Shown here: positions 1 through 7,782 of the stretch, piece after piece
Layout: each line of letters opens with the position of its first letter
Numbering within the stretch: position 1 is the first letter of the stretch
NCBI RefSeq assembly: GCF_028993635.1
Contig: NZ_CP118631.1
Span: forward strand, 2,914,001-2,978,000
DNA from: Mucilaginibacter sp. SJ
GTDB taxonomy: Bacteria; Bacteroidota; Bacteroidia; Sphingobacteriales; Sphingobacteriaceae
Length of the DNA: 64,000 nucleotides
Direction of reading: 5' to 3'
Program-made: the position numbers and the translations under genes
Notes under the pieces: generated by a model
What the model was told of the DNA's origin: nothing
The model's database searches: none
The model's input: only the letters and a program-made list of their open reading frames with translations

Positions 1-128
1 GAGGTTTAACTACTATGACTGCAATTTATTTCCCAACCGGTGATTTCAATAACCTTGCCGTTAAAACCACCGGAAAATTAGCCATTAATAATATTAGCAT
101 TTCCGGATTGAGGTCTATCTGGAAATAA
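1..128 (+). CDS. C-terminal end of an unidentified protein (cut by window edge)
   Basis: An open frame enters from the left edge (codons in phase from base 3) and stops with TAA at 126-128, giving about 41 residues that end in GLRSIWK. The piece is rich in T, N, I and G, which would suit the last strands of a secreted beta-rich protein, but it is too short to place in a family. It lies on the same strand as the GH16 gene at 622 and is separated from it by two hairpins, so it is probably a different transcription unit. Frame and stop are certain; function is unknown. Confidence 0.6.
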   Translation, partial: GLTTMTAIYFPTGDFNNLAVKTTGKLAINNISISGLRSIWK

Positions 129-145
129 CCGGCAACAGTGAGCTA

Positions 146-208
146 AAAAAGATTTGAAATGGTTTTGCACCCGTCATATGAATGTGTAATTCCATTTCAA
201 ATCTTTTT
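146..208 (+). terminator. Intrinsic terminator after the left-edge gene
   Basis: Inverted repeat GATTTGAAATGG (151-162) against CCATTTCAAATC (192-203), preceded by an A run and followed by TTTTT. The loop is long (29 bases). It lies 18 bases after the stop of the left-edge gene and could work in both directions. Confidence 0.65.
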
Positions 209-385
209 CTTGTGATAAGGTTTAGGTGAAATATTGTGTTTCCGAACTCCATTCAGTGTATTATCCCGTCTTGTCCATTGCAAATATACTAATATTTTTA
301 GCATTTCAAATTCTAAATTTTAAAAAACAGAAATTCAGGATTAAGATCTGGTGATTGGGCTTCCGAAAAAGAATCATAAGCTCCG

Positions 386-420
386 AAAGGTTGTTTTCAT
401 CCCAAAAACAACCTTTTTTA
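386..420 (+). terminator. Second stem-loop with T tract in the 129-621 gap
   Basis: AAAGGTTGTTTT (386-397) pairs with AAAACAACCTTT (404-415), followed by more T. No gene lies between it and the first hairpin, so it may be a backup terminator or the end of an unannotated short RNA. The rest of the 129-621 gap is AT-rich and shows no gene. Confidence 0.55.
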
Positions 421-621
421 TTTCCCGACATTTCCGGTTATTCTTTCCAATCGCTTTATCGCCTCGCTATATTATAATATTAATATATAAATAACCCCCA
501 TAAATTCCAGTTTTGCCCCCCATCCATGGGATTTTAAGTATGTTAATTTGTGTCACCAATTAACCAGTACTCTCATTAACTATCGGGAGAAGCACACCTA
601 TTAACCTAAAAAATCTTTATT

Positions 622-1446
622 ATGAAAAATTTAACTTTTGTTTTAATTGCATTTATTGTGATTACATCGTTTTTTGCATGTAGAAAAGATAATGCAGCCA
701 CCGCTAATTCCGCGGTAACTACTTCAGCCAGTCATCTTGCAACCAATGCGGTATCATGGGTAAATGTTATTCCTTCTACCTCCTTTAGCTCGTACAGCAC
801 TTATTGGAATGACCTGTATCCATGGGGATCTGATCATAACGGGTCTGCCCGTATGCGCTCTCAAAATATTTCAGTTTCCGGAGGTGTACTTACATTAACC
901 AGTGCACCCAGCGGCAGCGTAGGCAACAGCAATAAAGATCCATATTTACCAATCCATTATTATTCAGGGACAATTTATGCCAAGACCGTACCTGTGGTAA
1001 CCGACTCCTGGCCTAAGTGGCATTTTAAAGGGGAATTTCAATGCGAATCACAAACCGGTACATGGCCTGCCTTTTGGGTAACAGGCGCCGATTCATGGCC
1101 ACCCGAAAGCGACTTTATGGAATTTAAAGGGAGTGCTACCTGCTGGACAAACACCTACAAAAATGCGAGCGGAGGCTGGTCAAGTGTGGGTACAACTATT
1201 TCCAGCCCCGGAAACTGGCACACTTACTCAGTTTACATGACCAAGACCAATGCGACCGACGTGTCAATCGAATACTGGATAGATGGTGTTTTAAAAAGCA
1301 CACAAACAGGCGCCAACTTTGTTGGTAAAAACCTGAATATCATTATCGATTACCAAATGGAAGGATCGTCAGGATCACCAGGTCCTACCGGCACCACTTA
1401 TATGCGCGCAAGGAATGTAATTGTTGAAAAAAGCGCTACGTTATAA
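622..1446 (+). CDS. GH16-type beta-glycanase lipoprotein
   Basis: Secreted protein of 274 residues. Residues 1-20 form a signal sequence ending in FFAC with a probable lipobox cysteine at 20, so it is likely anchored to the outer membrane. A Ser/Thr-rich linker runs to about 45. The rest looks like one beta-jellyroll of the GH16 type, with the catalytic signature E-x-D-x-x-E at E162, D164 and E167 inside PESDFMEFKG, where the first Glu would be nucleophile and the last the acid/base. GH16 enzymes cut beta-1,3/1,4-glucans and galactans; the substrate cannot be read here. At about 230 mature residues it is a minimal single-domain enzyme with no visible carbohydrate-binding module. No SusCD pair is adjacent. 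Family is fairly sure, substrate is not. Confidence 0.75.
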   Translation: MKNLTFVLIAFIVITSFFACRKDNAATANSAVTTSASHLATNAVSWVNVIPSTSFSSYSTYWNDLYPWGSDHNGSARMRSQNISVSGGVLTLTSAPSGSVGNSNKDPYLPIHYYSGTIYAKTVPVVTDSWPKWHFKGEFQCESQTGTWPAFWVTGADSWPPESDFMEFKGSATCWTNTYKNASGGWSSVGTTISSPGNWHTYSVYMTKTNATDVSIEYWIDGVLKSTQTGANFVGKNLNIIIDYQMEGSSGSPGPTGTTYMRARNVIVEKSATL

Positions 1447-1507
1447 CTTCAACCAAATTATAGGCTTGCTTCTCCGGTACCGGTGATATTGCTGGTTCAT
1501 TAAAACT

Positions 1508-1550
1508 AAAAAGGGTATGTATGCGCAAAAGCGAAATACGTGCCCTTTTA
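1508..1550 (+). terminator. Stem-loop terminator after the GH16 gene
   Basis: AAAAAGGG...GTAT pairs with ATAC...CCCTTTTA around a GC-rich loop, about 60 bases after the GH16 stop. It has a run of T but an interrupted stem, so it is of moderate strength. Confidence 0.5.
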
Positions 1551-1710
1551 GCTATTACTTCAAAAATGGAACCACGCATAATTTATAAATAAATTAATCA
1601 ATACTATAATAACTTTTCCCAATTGAAGATTGAGCGTGGTAATACTATCTAATTTTTTTAAAAGCAGATAATATATCTTAACTTATGCAACAATATCATA
1701 ATTGCCAATT

Positions 1711-2109
1711 ATGTTCCGATTACTCTTTATTGATGACAGTAAACTTGACCATATTATATTGGATAAGCTTATTGCAGGAATCGAAGATTTTAACCCCATA
1801 TCACATAGTTACGACGGTGAAGACGCGTTAAAATCATTAACAGATAACCCGGCGGATTGTCCTGATGTTATTTTTTTGGACATCAGGATGCCCAGGTTTG
1901 ACGGCTGGGATTTCCTTGAAGGCTTTAAGGATCTGTACCCGGCATTACCGGTTAAACCACTACTCTACGTATTTTCCTCATCCATCGATCCGACAGACCG
2001 TGAGCGCGCGCTTAGCTATAGCTATGTCACCGGCTTTTTTAGCAAGCCGGTTTCACGGCCGGTGCTTGAGCTGGTATTGGCGGCATGTGGTGAGCGCTCG
2101 AAAACATAA
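1711..2109 (+). CDS. Single-domain response regulator (CheY-like receiver)
   Basis: 132 residues forming a receiver domain only, with no output domain. Canonical residues are present: acidic pair D8-D9 in FIDDS, phospho-acceptor D57 in FLDIRMP, S89/S90 at the switch position, and K112 in FSKPV. Such proteins relay phosphate from hybrid histidine kinases or act as CheY/Spo0F-like intermediates in the cytoplasm. I chose the ATG at 1711 because it places the first beta strand directly after the start; a TTG at 1702 would add three residues. No kinase gene is nearby, so it is an orphan. It runs toward the minus-strand RHS locus and its stop lies only 18 bases from repeat copy A. Confidence 0.85.
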   Translation: MFRLLFIDDSKLDHIILDKLIAGIEDFNPISHSYDGEDALKSLTDNPADCPDVIFLDIRMPRFDGWDFLEGFKDLYPALPVKPLLYVFSSSIDPTDRERALSYSYVTGFFSKPVSRPVLELVLAACGERSKT

Positions 2110-2127
2110 GGATGATTACTCATTTCA

Positions 2128-2570
2128 CAGGTGTTCAACTTTTAAAAGTGTGAACACTTTGTATTTTTCGCCAAAAAAATAGTGCTAATAATCAACAACT
2201 TACAGCTGTATTAAAATACACCAAACCGTGTTTTGAACAAGTCGTCATTGATAATCAAGCTATTACAAAATAGCATTTCCAAAAATTGAACAGCTGCTTT
2301 TTAAAAAATTGAACACTGACAAAATATTGTCAGTTCAGTGGCTGGATTATGAGGCAATCTTAAAAGTCACGGGTATCCAGCCCACAATCCCACCCTGCAT
2401 ACCCGCGCCTGAATGGGAACGGGATACTGCCGGGCGTAGCCGGTTCGGATTATCATAACCATAATAGAATATTGGCTTACCTATTTACAACAAAATCCCG
2501 GATGAAATCAACATCCGGGATTTGCATATGCAATACTTTGCAAACGAGCCACAAGCCAGAGGCTTGCGGC
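2128..2570 (-). repeat. Long non-coding repeat, copy A (3' flank of RHS locus 1)
   Basis: About 443 bp, alike over most of its length to the segments at 12543, 14746 and 17079. Shared landmarks in plus-strand order: CAGGTGTTCAAC at the left edge, paired TTGATAATCAA words, the hairpin ACTGACAA/TTGTCAGT, a conserved block beginning GTGGCTGGATTATGAGGC, a perfect 12-bp stem AAATCCCGGATG/CATCCGGGATTT (2493-2504 and 2512-2523, loop AAATCAA), and a right end GGCCACAAGCC (here gagccacaagcc) followed by GGCTTGCGGC. It sits directly 3' of the candidate immunity gene of RHS locus 1, the same relation the other copies have to their modules. The inner part of this copy is the most diverged of the four. 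No conserved open frame is shared by the copies. Confidence 0.85.
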
Positions 2571-2580
2571 CCGCAATCAT

Positions 2581-2985
2581 TTACGGCACGAAAACGCTTG
2601 CGGTAACGGGGTAGAAATGTTGGCTCAGTAAATAGCCCAATAAAAACACACTTAGGAAAAAGTACAAGAAAAACAACAAGTTTATGCGTTTGATTTCCTT
2701 CTTTTCCATATCATATTTTTTTAATTCTGTTTCAGGAATAAGTTTAGAAAGCATTATCATAATAATAATTGACAAAACAACCGTTGACGAAACAAATGAA
2801 ATCTTTTCTTTCGGCATAATTGATATCTTGTAGATTTTTTCAAGCAATAGGCATAACGAAAACAGATTCAAATCCAAGCATATTGTAACAAATAACCTCA
2901 TATTGAAATATGGCGTTCCATTTGGTCTTCGATGCTTAATTGCTAAATATAATCCAGTCATTGCATATTTTATTCCATTATTCAT
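2581..2985 (-). CDS. Small membrane protein, candidate immunity protein for the RHS locus 1 toxin
   Basis: 134 residues with three hydrophobic stretches at roughly 30-50, 63-80 and 102-122 and charged loops (KKYDMEKKEIKR) between the second and third, so an inner-membrane protein is predicted. I recognise no family. It starts 15 bases after the RHS stop on the same strand, the usual place for an immunity gene of a polymorphic toxin, and the toxin tip before it is itself hydrophobic. A membrane antitoxin would suit a membrane-acting tip. Its last codons (VTASVFVP) are encoded by bases resembling the right edge of the downstream repeat, so the C-terminus may have been set by insertion of that repeat. 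The role comes from position, not homology. Confidence 0.6.
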   Translation of the reverse strand: MNNGIKYAMTGLYLAIKHRRPNGTPYFNMRLFVTICLDLNLFSLCLLLEKIYKISIMPKEKISFVSSTVVLSIIIMIMLSKLIPETELKKYDMEKKEIKRINLLFFLYFFLSVFLLGYLLSQHFYPVTASVFVP

Positions 2986-3000
2986 TTTATTCTATTTTAA

Positions 3001-6000
3001 TTACAAAGTCATTGTTGGACCTGCCAAGACCTTTTTATCTGAAGGAGGTCCTCCCATTACTTTTTCACCAAGCCAATTATAGGCCTTATCGGTAACTCCA
3101 GTAGCATCTAAAATTGCCACACCTAATCCTATTGCAGGATTAGCATATTCACCAATTTCAACTCCCAAAAGTATACTTTTAACAACGGCCTTGGTAATAT
3201 TCCCTGGTGTGGGATTATTAATTGCGTCATTAACCGATGATGCTGCATCTATGCCTGCACCTATAACACCTATAGTTCTTATAGTATTCGCTAACCCTTT
3301 GGCCCCTTTGCCCCATTCACCAGCTTTAACCATCTCATCAGTGACTCCAGCGCTTTCTTGAGCTCCTGCAAAGCCTGCCCCCATCGTGGAGTTTACTACA
3401 CCAATGCCACTGTAAATACCATCAACTTTTGCTTTACTATCAGCGTCTACATTTACTTGATTTCTTGTTAAATAATCCCAGCTTTTTGTATCACCTGGAT
3501 TTAACCGCACAACCATATTATTGCTTCCCGTATAAGTATATGCCTGATTATTTTCTGTTACATCAACTGCATCTTGGCCATATTTCTTTTGAGCGTCTTC
3601 GGTGCTTTTTACTTTGGCATCCCATTTAATCTCATTTCCTATTCTAACCCAATCATTTGGCCCCATGCCATCAGGATCGGTAAATCTCAGTGGATTATCA
3701 AATCCATAATTGTAAGGCGAATGCCTCCTCATTTTCTCCGCCAACGGATCAACACTTCCCCATCTCCCAATCACAGGATCATAAAACCTCGCTCCATAAT
3801 CATACTGCCCCAATTCTTCCTGCAGCTCCTTCTTATTGTAAAGATACTCATTCTTAGGGCTTGCTGTAGTCCCCCTCGATATTTCCATACCAAACGGATA
3901 ATAATCATCCTGCTGCCTGATCACTGTAGCCGAGTTTTGATCAAAGCTTAAACGATTGTTGCCCAAATGATCTGTCAGGGTGTATTCATAAATATAATTC
4001 CCCCCGCTATTGATCGCCCGGCCTTCTTCCGTTTGGATAAAAATGATGTTACCGTTTTCGTATTGAATGCCCTCAATATAATCCGTTATAGTTGCCCCGT
4101 TGTTTTTACGGAGCTTTTTACCTGCCGCATCATAGGTATAGCTCAGGTTAAAACCAGTTGCGGTTACACTCTGCGGCAGGTTCAGAAGGTTATACGCGAT
4201 ATTCTTCTGATTACGGGCATCAAATTTGACGTTCCCGTTCGGGTCGTATTGATATGTACCCGTGGTCAGCCCGCTTACCGACTGCAGCTGGTTGCCTGTA
4301 TAATTATAAGTATAGGCTGAGCTTTGACGGGTAAGGTGCTGGATATTCCCTGCCAAATCATAATCAATGCCCTGTTCATTATAGTTCTCGGTAGTGGGAC
4401 TGTAGATCCCTGCTGTCAACCTGTTCAGCGCGTCATAGGTATAATTATAACTTTTGCTTGCGCCGCCCTGGATCTGCCAGGTTTGGTTACTGATATTGCC
4501 ATTAAACGGAGCGGTATTACCATTATTATAGGTTAATTGCATGGCAAACAAGGGTGAAGTACTGCTCTTTAACCATCCACGTTCATTATAGGCATACGCG
4601 ATATTCTGCATAAACGGTGCTGCTCCTGTTGCTCCGTGCAGGTGTTTGGTTTGAACCTGGCCAATCTCGTTGTAATCTGTCTGGCTCAACAATATGTTCG
4701 CACCACTGTTGATTTGCTCTTTGCTCTGCACCTTGCGCCCCATGTGGTCATAGGCATAGGTGTTCAGTATCGTTACCGATTTTACCTTATCCGTATTGGT
4801 TGTGTTTTTGACATAATGTTCACGCTTACTGGTCGTCAGTTCGCTGGTAATGTTATTATACGTATTGGTAACCTGGTCATAGTTGTACTGGCTTATCGTG
4901 CCGCCTAAATAGTGCTGTTTAAACAGCTGTGTTTCCCTGCCCTTATCGTCATAGTAATGTACTGTCCACAAATAATCAGAGGGGTTGTTCAGCACCGCTG
5001 TCTTACTGGCTGTTATTAATCCTGTGGTCATTTGGCTGTTCCCCGATACGGTAAAATTGGTCGGGTAACCCGGTAAACTTCCCAGGTTATTGTAATCATC
5101 ATAATAGTTAACCGTTAGCACCGTTCCCTGAGGGTTGATGGCGCTGTAACCTGTTGAGGTAGTGTTATCCCGGCTTAACCATAAGGTGCTTTGAGCTGCA
5201 GCCCAGCTAATCAGCCAGTTCTTCAGCGTATGGTCCGGCGTACTCAGATTCGTGTCGCCGTTACTTCCAGAAGCTCCTGTTGAGCTCCATAAACCTGTGA
5301 TCACAACCCTGCCCAGCGCGTCGTATTGAGTATATGTCCATACCTGGGGCGTTTGGGTACGCTGGTTAGCATCCTGACTAAAAATCACCTGGTCTAATTT
5401 ATTGTACACCATGAACTCCCATCCTTTGCCCGGCAGTTTCTTTTCGGTCATCCTGTTTCGCTCGTCGTAGCGGTACTGGTAACATAAATTATCCAGCGTA
5501 GTTTGATTGGCGGCGCTGGTGATACCCGCATCGGCATTGCTGTTAGGAGGCAGTACAAAAGCCAGGTTCCCCAAATCGTCGTACACATAATAGGTTGATA
5601 ATACCTGTACCGTTGTGCCCACCAAGTTAAACGTCCGTTTTAGTATTACGTGCCCTTCTTTATCCTTATATTCTTCTGTGGTGCCCGGTTTACCGCTTAC
5701 CCAGTTCTCATCTTTGCTGATCGTTACATACAACTGCCCCGCTGGATAATTCGCCCCGCTTACCCGGTTTAGCGTCCGGCTTTGGTCGCCATTAATCGCT
5801 ACTGTGTACAAGGCTGCCAGGTAGCTGTTGTTTACATCTGTTAGCGCCGTGATATTATTGGTGGTGTATTCTATTTTATTGGTATGCCCGGCCGAACTAC
5901 CCGCTACCGGCTGCCAAACGGCACCGGGAGCCCCCTGTTCCAGCACCCGGTTCAGTGGCGAAGGTTCAAAATTTGTCAGCGAAAAAGGGCTTGCAATCGC

Positions 6001-6579
6001 TGAAACGCCCGAGCCTGATGGCGGGGCGGTATAAAATGCGTTCTGGGCGCTCACCGCAGTGCTTTTATAGCTCCCGTCTGCTGCGCCCTGTGCCGCGTAA
6101 GGCAGGTACTTTTGTACTTCCCGTCCGAACTGGTCATACGCAAATGGCTGGACCATATCTTTACCCGCTGTCGACCCTTTTACCTGTACCGTTTGCAGTG
6201 GCCTGCCCAACCCGTCAAAGTATTGTACTGTTTGCATCAGGTCACAGGCCGTTTTACCGCTCGTGCTGAACGAGCTCATCGCCGTACGCGGCGTACTGGT
6301 AATAATATAGTTCTGGTTCTGGCTAAAACTGTTTGTTAGCAGCTGGCAGTCAGGATTGGCGATATACAGGTTCAGGCTGCTACCAGCTGCTGCCGTAAAG
6401 CTGAAGTTTGGGTTCAGCGTAATGCCCGTATAGTTATAATATGAGCCCGCTGCCGGTGCTGTTGTTAATGTTGCCGGAGGTGCTAAATAGGTTTGTGCTG
6501 CCAAACGCATACTGCCCATAAGCAGCGGTATAAGTAAGGAAACCGTAAAACGGTTTCTGTGATGAGCATTTCTTTTCAT
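3001..6579 (-). CDS. RHS/YD-repeat polymorphic toxin protein, locus 1 (DUF6443-type)
   Basis: 1192 residues. Signal peptide at about 1-29 (ends RLAAQ). The N-terminal region around 110-160 carries the block YFDGLGRPLQTVQ typical of Bacteroidota RHS proteins (DUF6443). YD-type repeats follow (YDDLGNL, YDERNRM, YDALGRV, YDHMGRK), then the RHS core signature with [12 protein letters not shown] and ending DPDGM near residue 972. The last 220 residues are the variable tip. This tip has a polar front, then Gly/Ala-rich hydrophobic stretches (TIGVIGAGIDAAS, NPAIGLGVAILDATG) reminiscent of membrane-inserting effectors, but I recognise no enzyme motif. It is third in a four-gene minus-strand run; the next gene is the candidate immunity gene. 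Shell identity is sure; toxin activity is inferred. Confidence 0.85.
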   Translation of the reverse strand: MKRNAHHRNRFTVSLLIPLLMGSMRLAAQTYLAPPATLTTAPAAGSYYNYTGITLNPNFSFTAAAGSSLNLYIANPDCQLLTNSFSQNQNYIITSTPRTAMSSFSTSGKTACDLMQTVQYFDGLGRPLQTVQVKGSTAGKDMVQPFAYDQFGREVQKYLPYAAQGAADGSYKSTAVSAQNAFYTAPPSGSGVSAIASPFSLTNFEPSPLNRVLEQGAPGAVWQPVAGSSAGHTNKIEYTTNNITALTDVNNSYLAALYTVAINGDQSRTLNRVSGANYPAGQLYVTISKDENWVSGKPGTTEEYKDKEGHVILKRTFNLVGTTVQVLSTYYVYDDLGNLAFVLPPNSNADAGITSAANQTTLDNLCYQYRYDERNRMTEKKLPGKGWEFMVYNKLDQVIFSQDANQRTQTPQVWTYTQYDALGRVVITGLWSSTGASGSNGDTNLSTPDHTLKNWLISWAAAQSTLWLSRDNTTSTGYSAINPQGTVLTVNYYDDYNNLGSLPGYPTNFTVSGNSQMTTGLITASKTAVLNNPSDYLWTVHYYDDKGRETQLFKQHYLGGTISQYNYDQVTNTYNNITSELTTSKREHYVKNTTNTDKVKSVTILNTYAYDHMGRKVQSKEQINSGANILLSQTDYNEIGQVQTKHLHGATGAAPFMQNIAYAYNERGWLKSSTSPLFAMQLTYNNGNTAPFNGNISNQTWQIQGGASKSYNYTYDALNRLTAGIYSPTTENYNEQGIDYDLAGNIQHLTRQSSAYTYNYTGNQLQSVSGLTTGTYQYDPNGNVKFDARNQKNIAYNLLNLPQSVTATGFNLSYTYDAAGKKLRKNNGATITDYIEGIQYENGNIIFIQTEEGRAINSGGNYIYEYTLTDHLGNNRLSFDQNSATVIRQQDDYYPFGMEISRGTTASPKNEYLYNKKELQEELGQYDYGARFYDPVIGRWGSVDPLAEKMRRHSPYNYGFDNPLRFTDPDGMGPNDWVRIGNEIKWDAKVKSTEDAQKKYGQDAVDVTENNQAYTYTGSNNMVVRLNPGDTKSWDYLTRNQVNVDADSKAKVDGIYSGIGVVNSTMGAGFAGAQESAGVTDEMVKAGEWGKGAKGLANTIRTIGVIGAGIDAASSVNDAINNPTPGNITKAVVKSILLGVEIGEYANPAIGLGVAILDATGVTDKAYNWLGEKVMGGPPSDKKVLAGPTMTL

Positions 6580-6611
6580 GCTTCAAGTGTTTAGGTGTGA
6601 TATAGGTTCAG

Positions 6612-7763
6612 TTATTTTTTTGCTTTCCCTGACGCGGGCTTGAGTTGTTGCTTTAACTCGTTGATCTGTTCCTGAAGCGAGGTAAGTAACTTGTCTTTTT
6701 CCTTATCCTTCTGCTCGTTCTCTATCGCGTACAAGGTCAGTTCCTCTACTTTCTTCATCAAAAGTTTGTTCATTTCGCTTACATCCAGACCGTTTTTGAT
6801 CATTTCGTTTTCCGACGGAATCTCGGGCAAATGCCGGTTTTGGTCGATGTAAGATTTTACGTCGGTTAAAGACGGTAACTGATAATCCTTTTGGAATACA
6901 TAATCTGACCAACCGTCCAGATCAATTTTTACAGACTTTGCGTGCGCAGTTCCGTTGACATCCAGCTTATTTGTTGGATTAGAGATACCGATTCCCAGGT
7001 TGCCGTTCACCAGCGTCATCCGTAAATAGCTCGTTAATGTAGCGTTATTGATCGAATAGTTTGTCCCTGCAGTTGAAGGGGCGCTGTAGAAATTAATTGC
7101 ACCGATATTACCGCCATTATTGTCCATTCTAATCGCAGCAAAATAATTGGACCCGCCATCACCCATTACAGTAAAAGTACCGTTGTTATTATCCTTAATG
7201 GCCCCGCCTAAAAACAGATTAGTATAACTATTCGCGGCCGCTCTCTGGGCAGAGATGAAGCCAAAATTATCAGCAGATATGACGCCGTTTACAGTGAGTT
7301 TAGACTGCGGGGTAATTGTTCCAATACCAACATTTCCAGATGCGTCAATTGTAAGTCTGCGGGTGTTAGCGGTAAGCAAGCTCAAAGAGGGCAGATTGGC
7401 ATATCCGTTACTGCTTTCCAGGATCATTCCTCCCATTTTATCAGACTCAACTGTGCTGCTTTCACTCGATAATTTGAAAACAAGGCCGATCTGGCGCTGG
7501 ACAGCATCGACATTCACACCAGAATGGTTCAGAACTACCAGATCAGCAAAGGTTGCCGGTCCGGTCCCCGTTACTACATTGAATTTGGACGTGACAGATG
7601 GAAATAAAGCTGCTGAAGCATTGACTACTGTTGGGGCTGTCGCCCCGATAACTACACTGCCTGCATTATTTGTATATATATTGGTGCCGCTGGTTGTCCA
7701 TTGCGCAAAAAGATAGTTAGATATGCAAACGAATAAAATCGTGATTAAGGTTAATTTTTTCAT
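6612..7763 (-). CDS. Secreted tail-fibre-like protein with C-terminal coiled coil
   Basis: 383 residues from the ATG at 7763, chosen because it opens a clean signal peptide (MKKLTLITILFVCISNYLFAQ); frames further upstream lack one. The middle has repeated NVGIG/NLGIG...KLTVNG/KLDVNG blocks typical of trimeric beta-structured fibre proteins. The C-terminal 100 residues carry the common Bacteroidota module DYVFQKDYQLPSL...HLPEIPS...EMNKLL, then a Lys/Glu-rich coiled coil (EKDKLLTSLQEQINELKQQL). Such proteins are often named tail-fibre-like although no phage is involved. It lies 19 bases after the YD-repeat partner and 32 before the RHS gene, so it is probably co-expressed with them, perhaps as a surface or assembly factor. 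That role is inference. Confidence 0.7.
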   Translation of the reverse strand: MKKLTLITILFVCISNYLFAQWTTSGTNIYTNNAGSVVIGATAPTVVNASAALFPSVTSKFNVVTGTGPATFADLVVLNHSGVNVDAVQRQIGLVFKLSSESSTVESDKMGGMILESSNGYANLPSLSLLTANTRRLTIDASGNVGIGTITPQSKLTVNGVISADNFGFISAQRAAANSYTNLFLGGAIKDNNNGTFTVMGDGGSNYFAAIRMDNNGGNIGAINFYSAPSTAGTNYSINNATLTSYLRMTLVNGNLGIGISNPTNKLDVNGTAHAKSVKIDLDGWSDYVFQKDYQLPSLTDVKSYIDQNRHLPEIPSENEMIKNGLDVSEMNKLLMKKVEELTLYAIENEQKDKEKDKLLTSLQEQINELKQQLKPASGKAKK

Positions 7764-7782
7764 GTCTCTGATTTGTAATGTT

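Noticed and set aside
1702..1710. TTG start for the response regulator
   Set aside because: ATG at 1711 gives the standard receiver-domain start; the added three residues have no counterpart in the family.
2493..2523. Invertible promoter of the Bacteroides phase-variation type at the repeat hairpin
   Set aside because: The invertible part is only 7 bases, too small to hold a promoter; the inversion is reported as such without a promoter claim.
6612..7763. Prophage tail-fibre gene
   Set aside because: No capsid, portal, terminase or integrase is near; the C-terminal module is a common Bacteroidota surface-protein module and the gene lies within an RHS operon.
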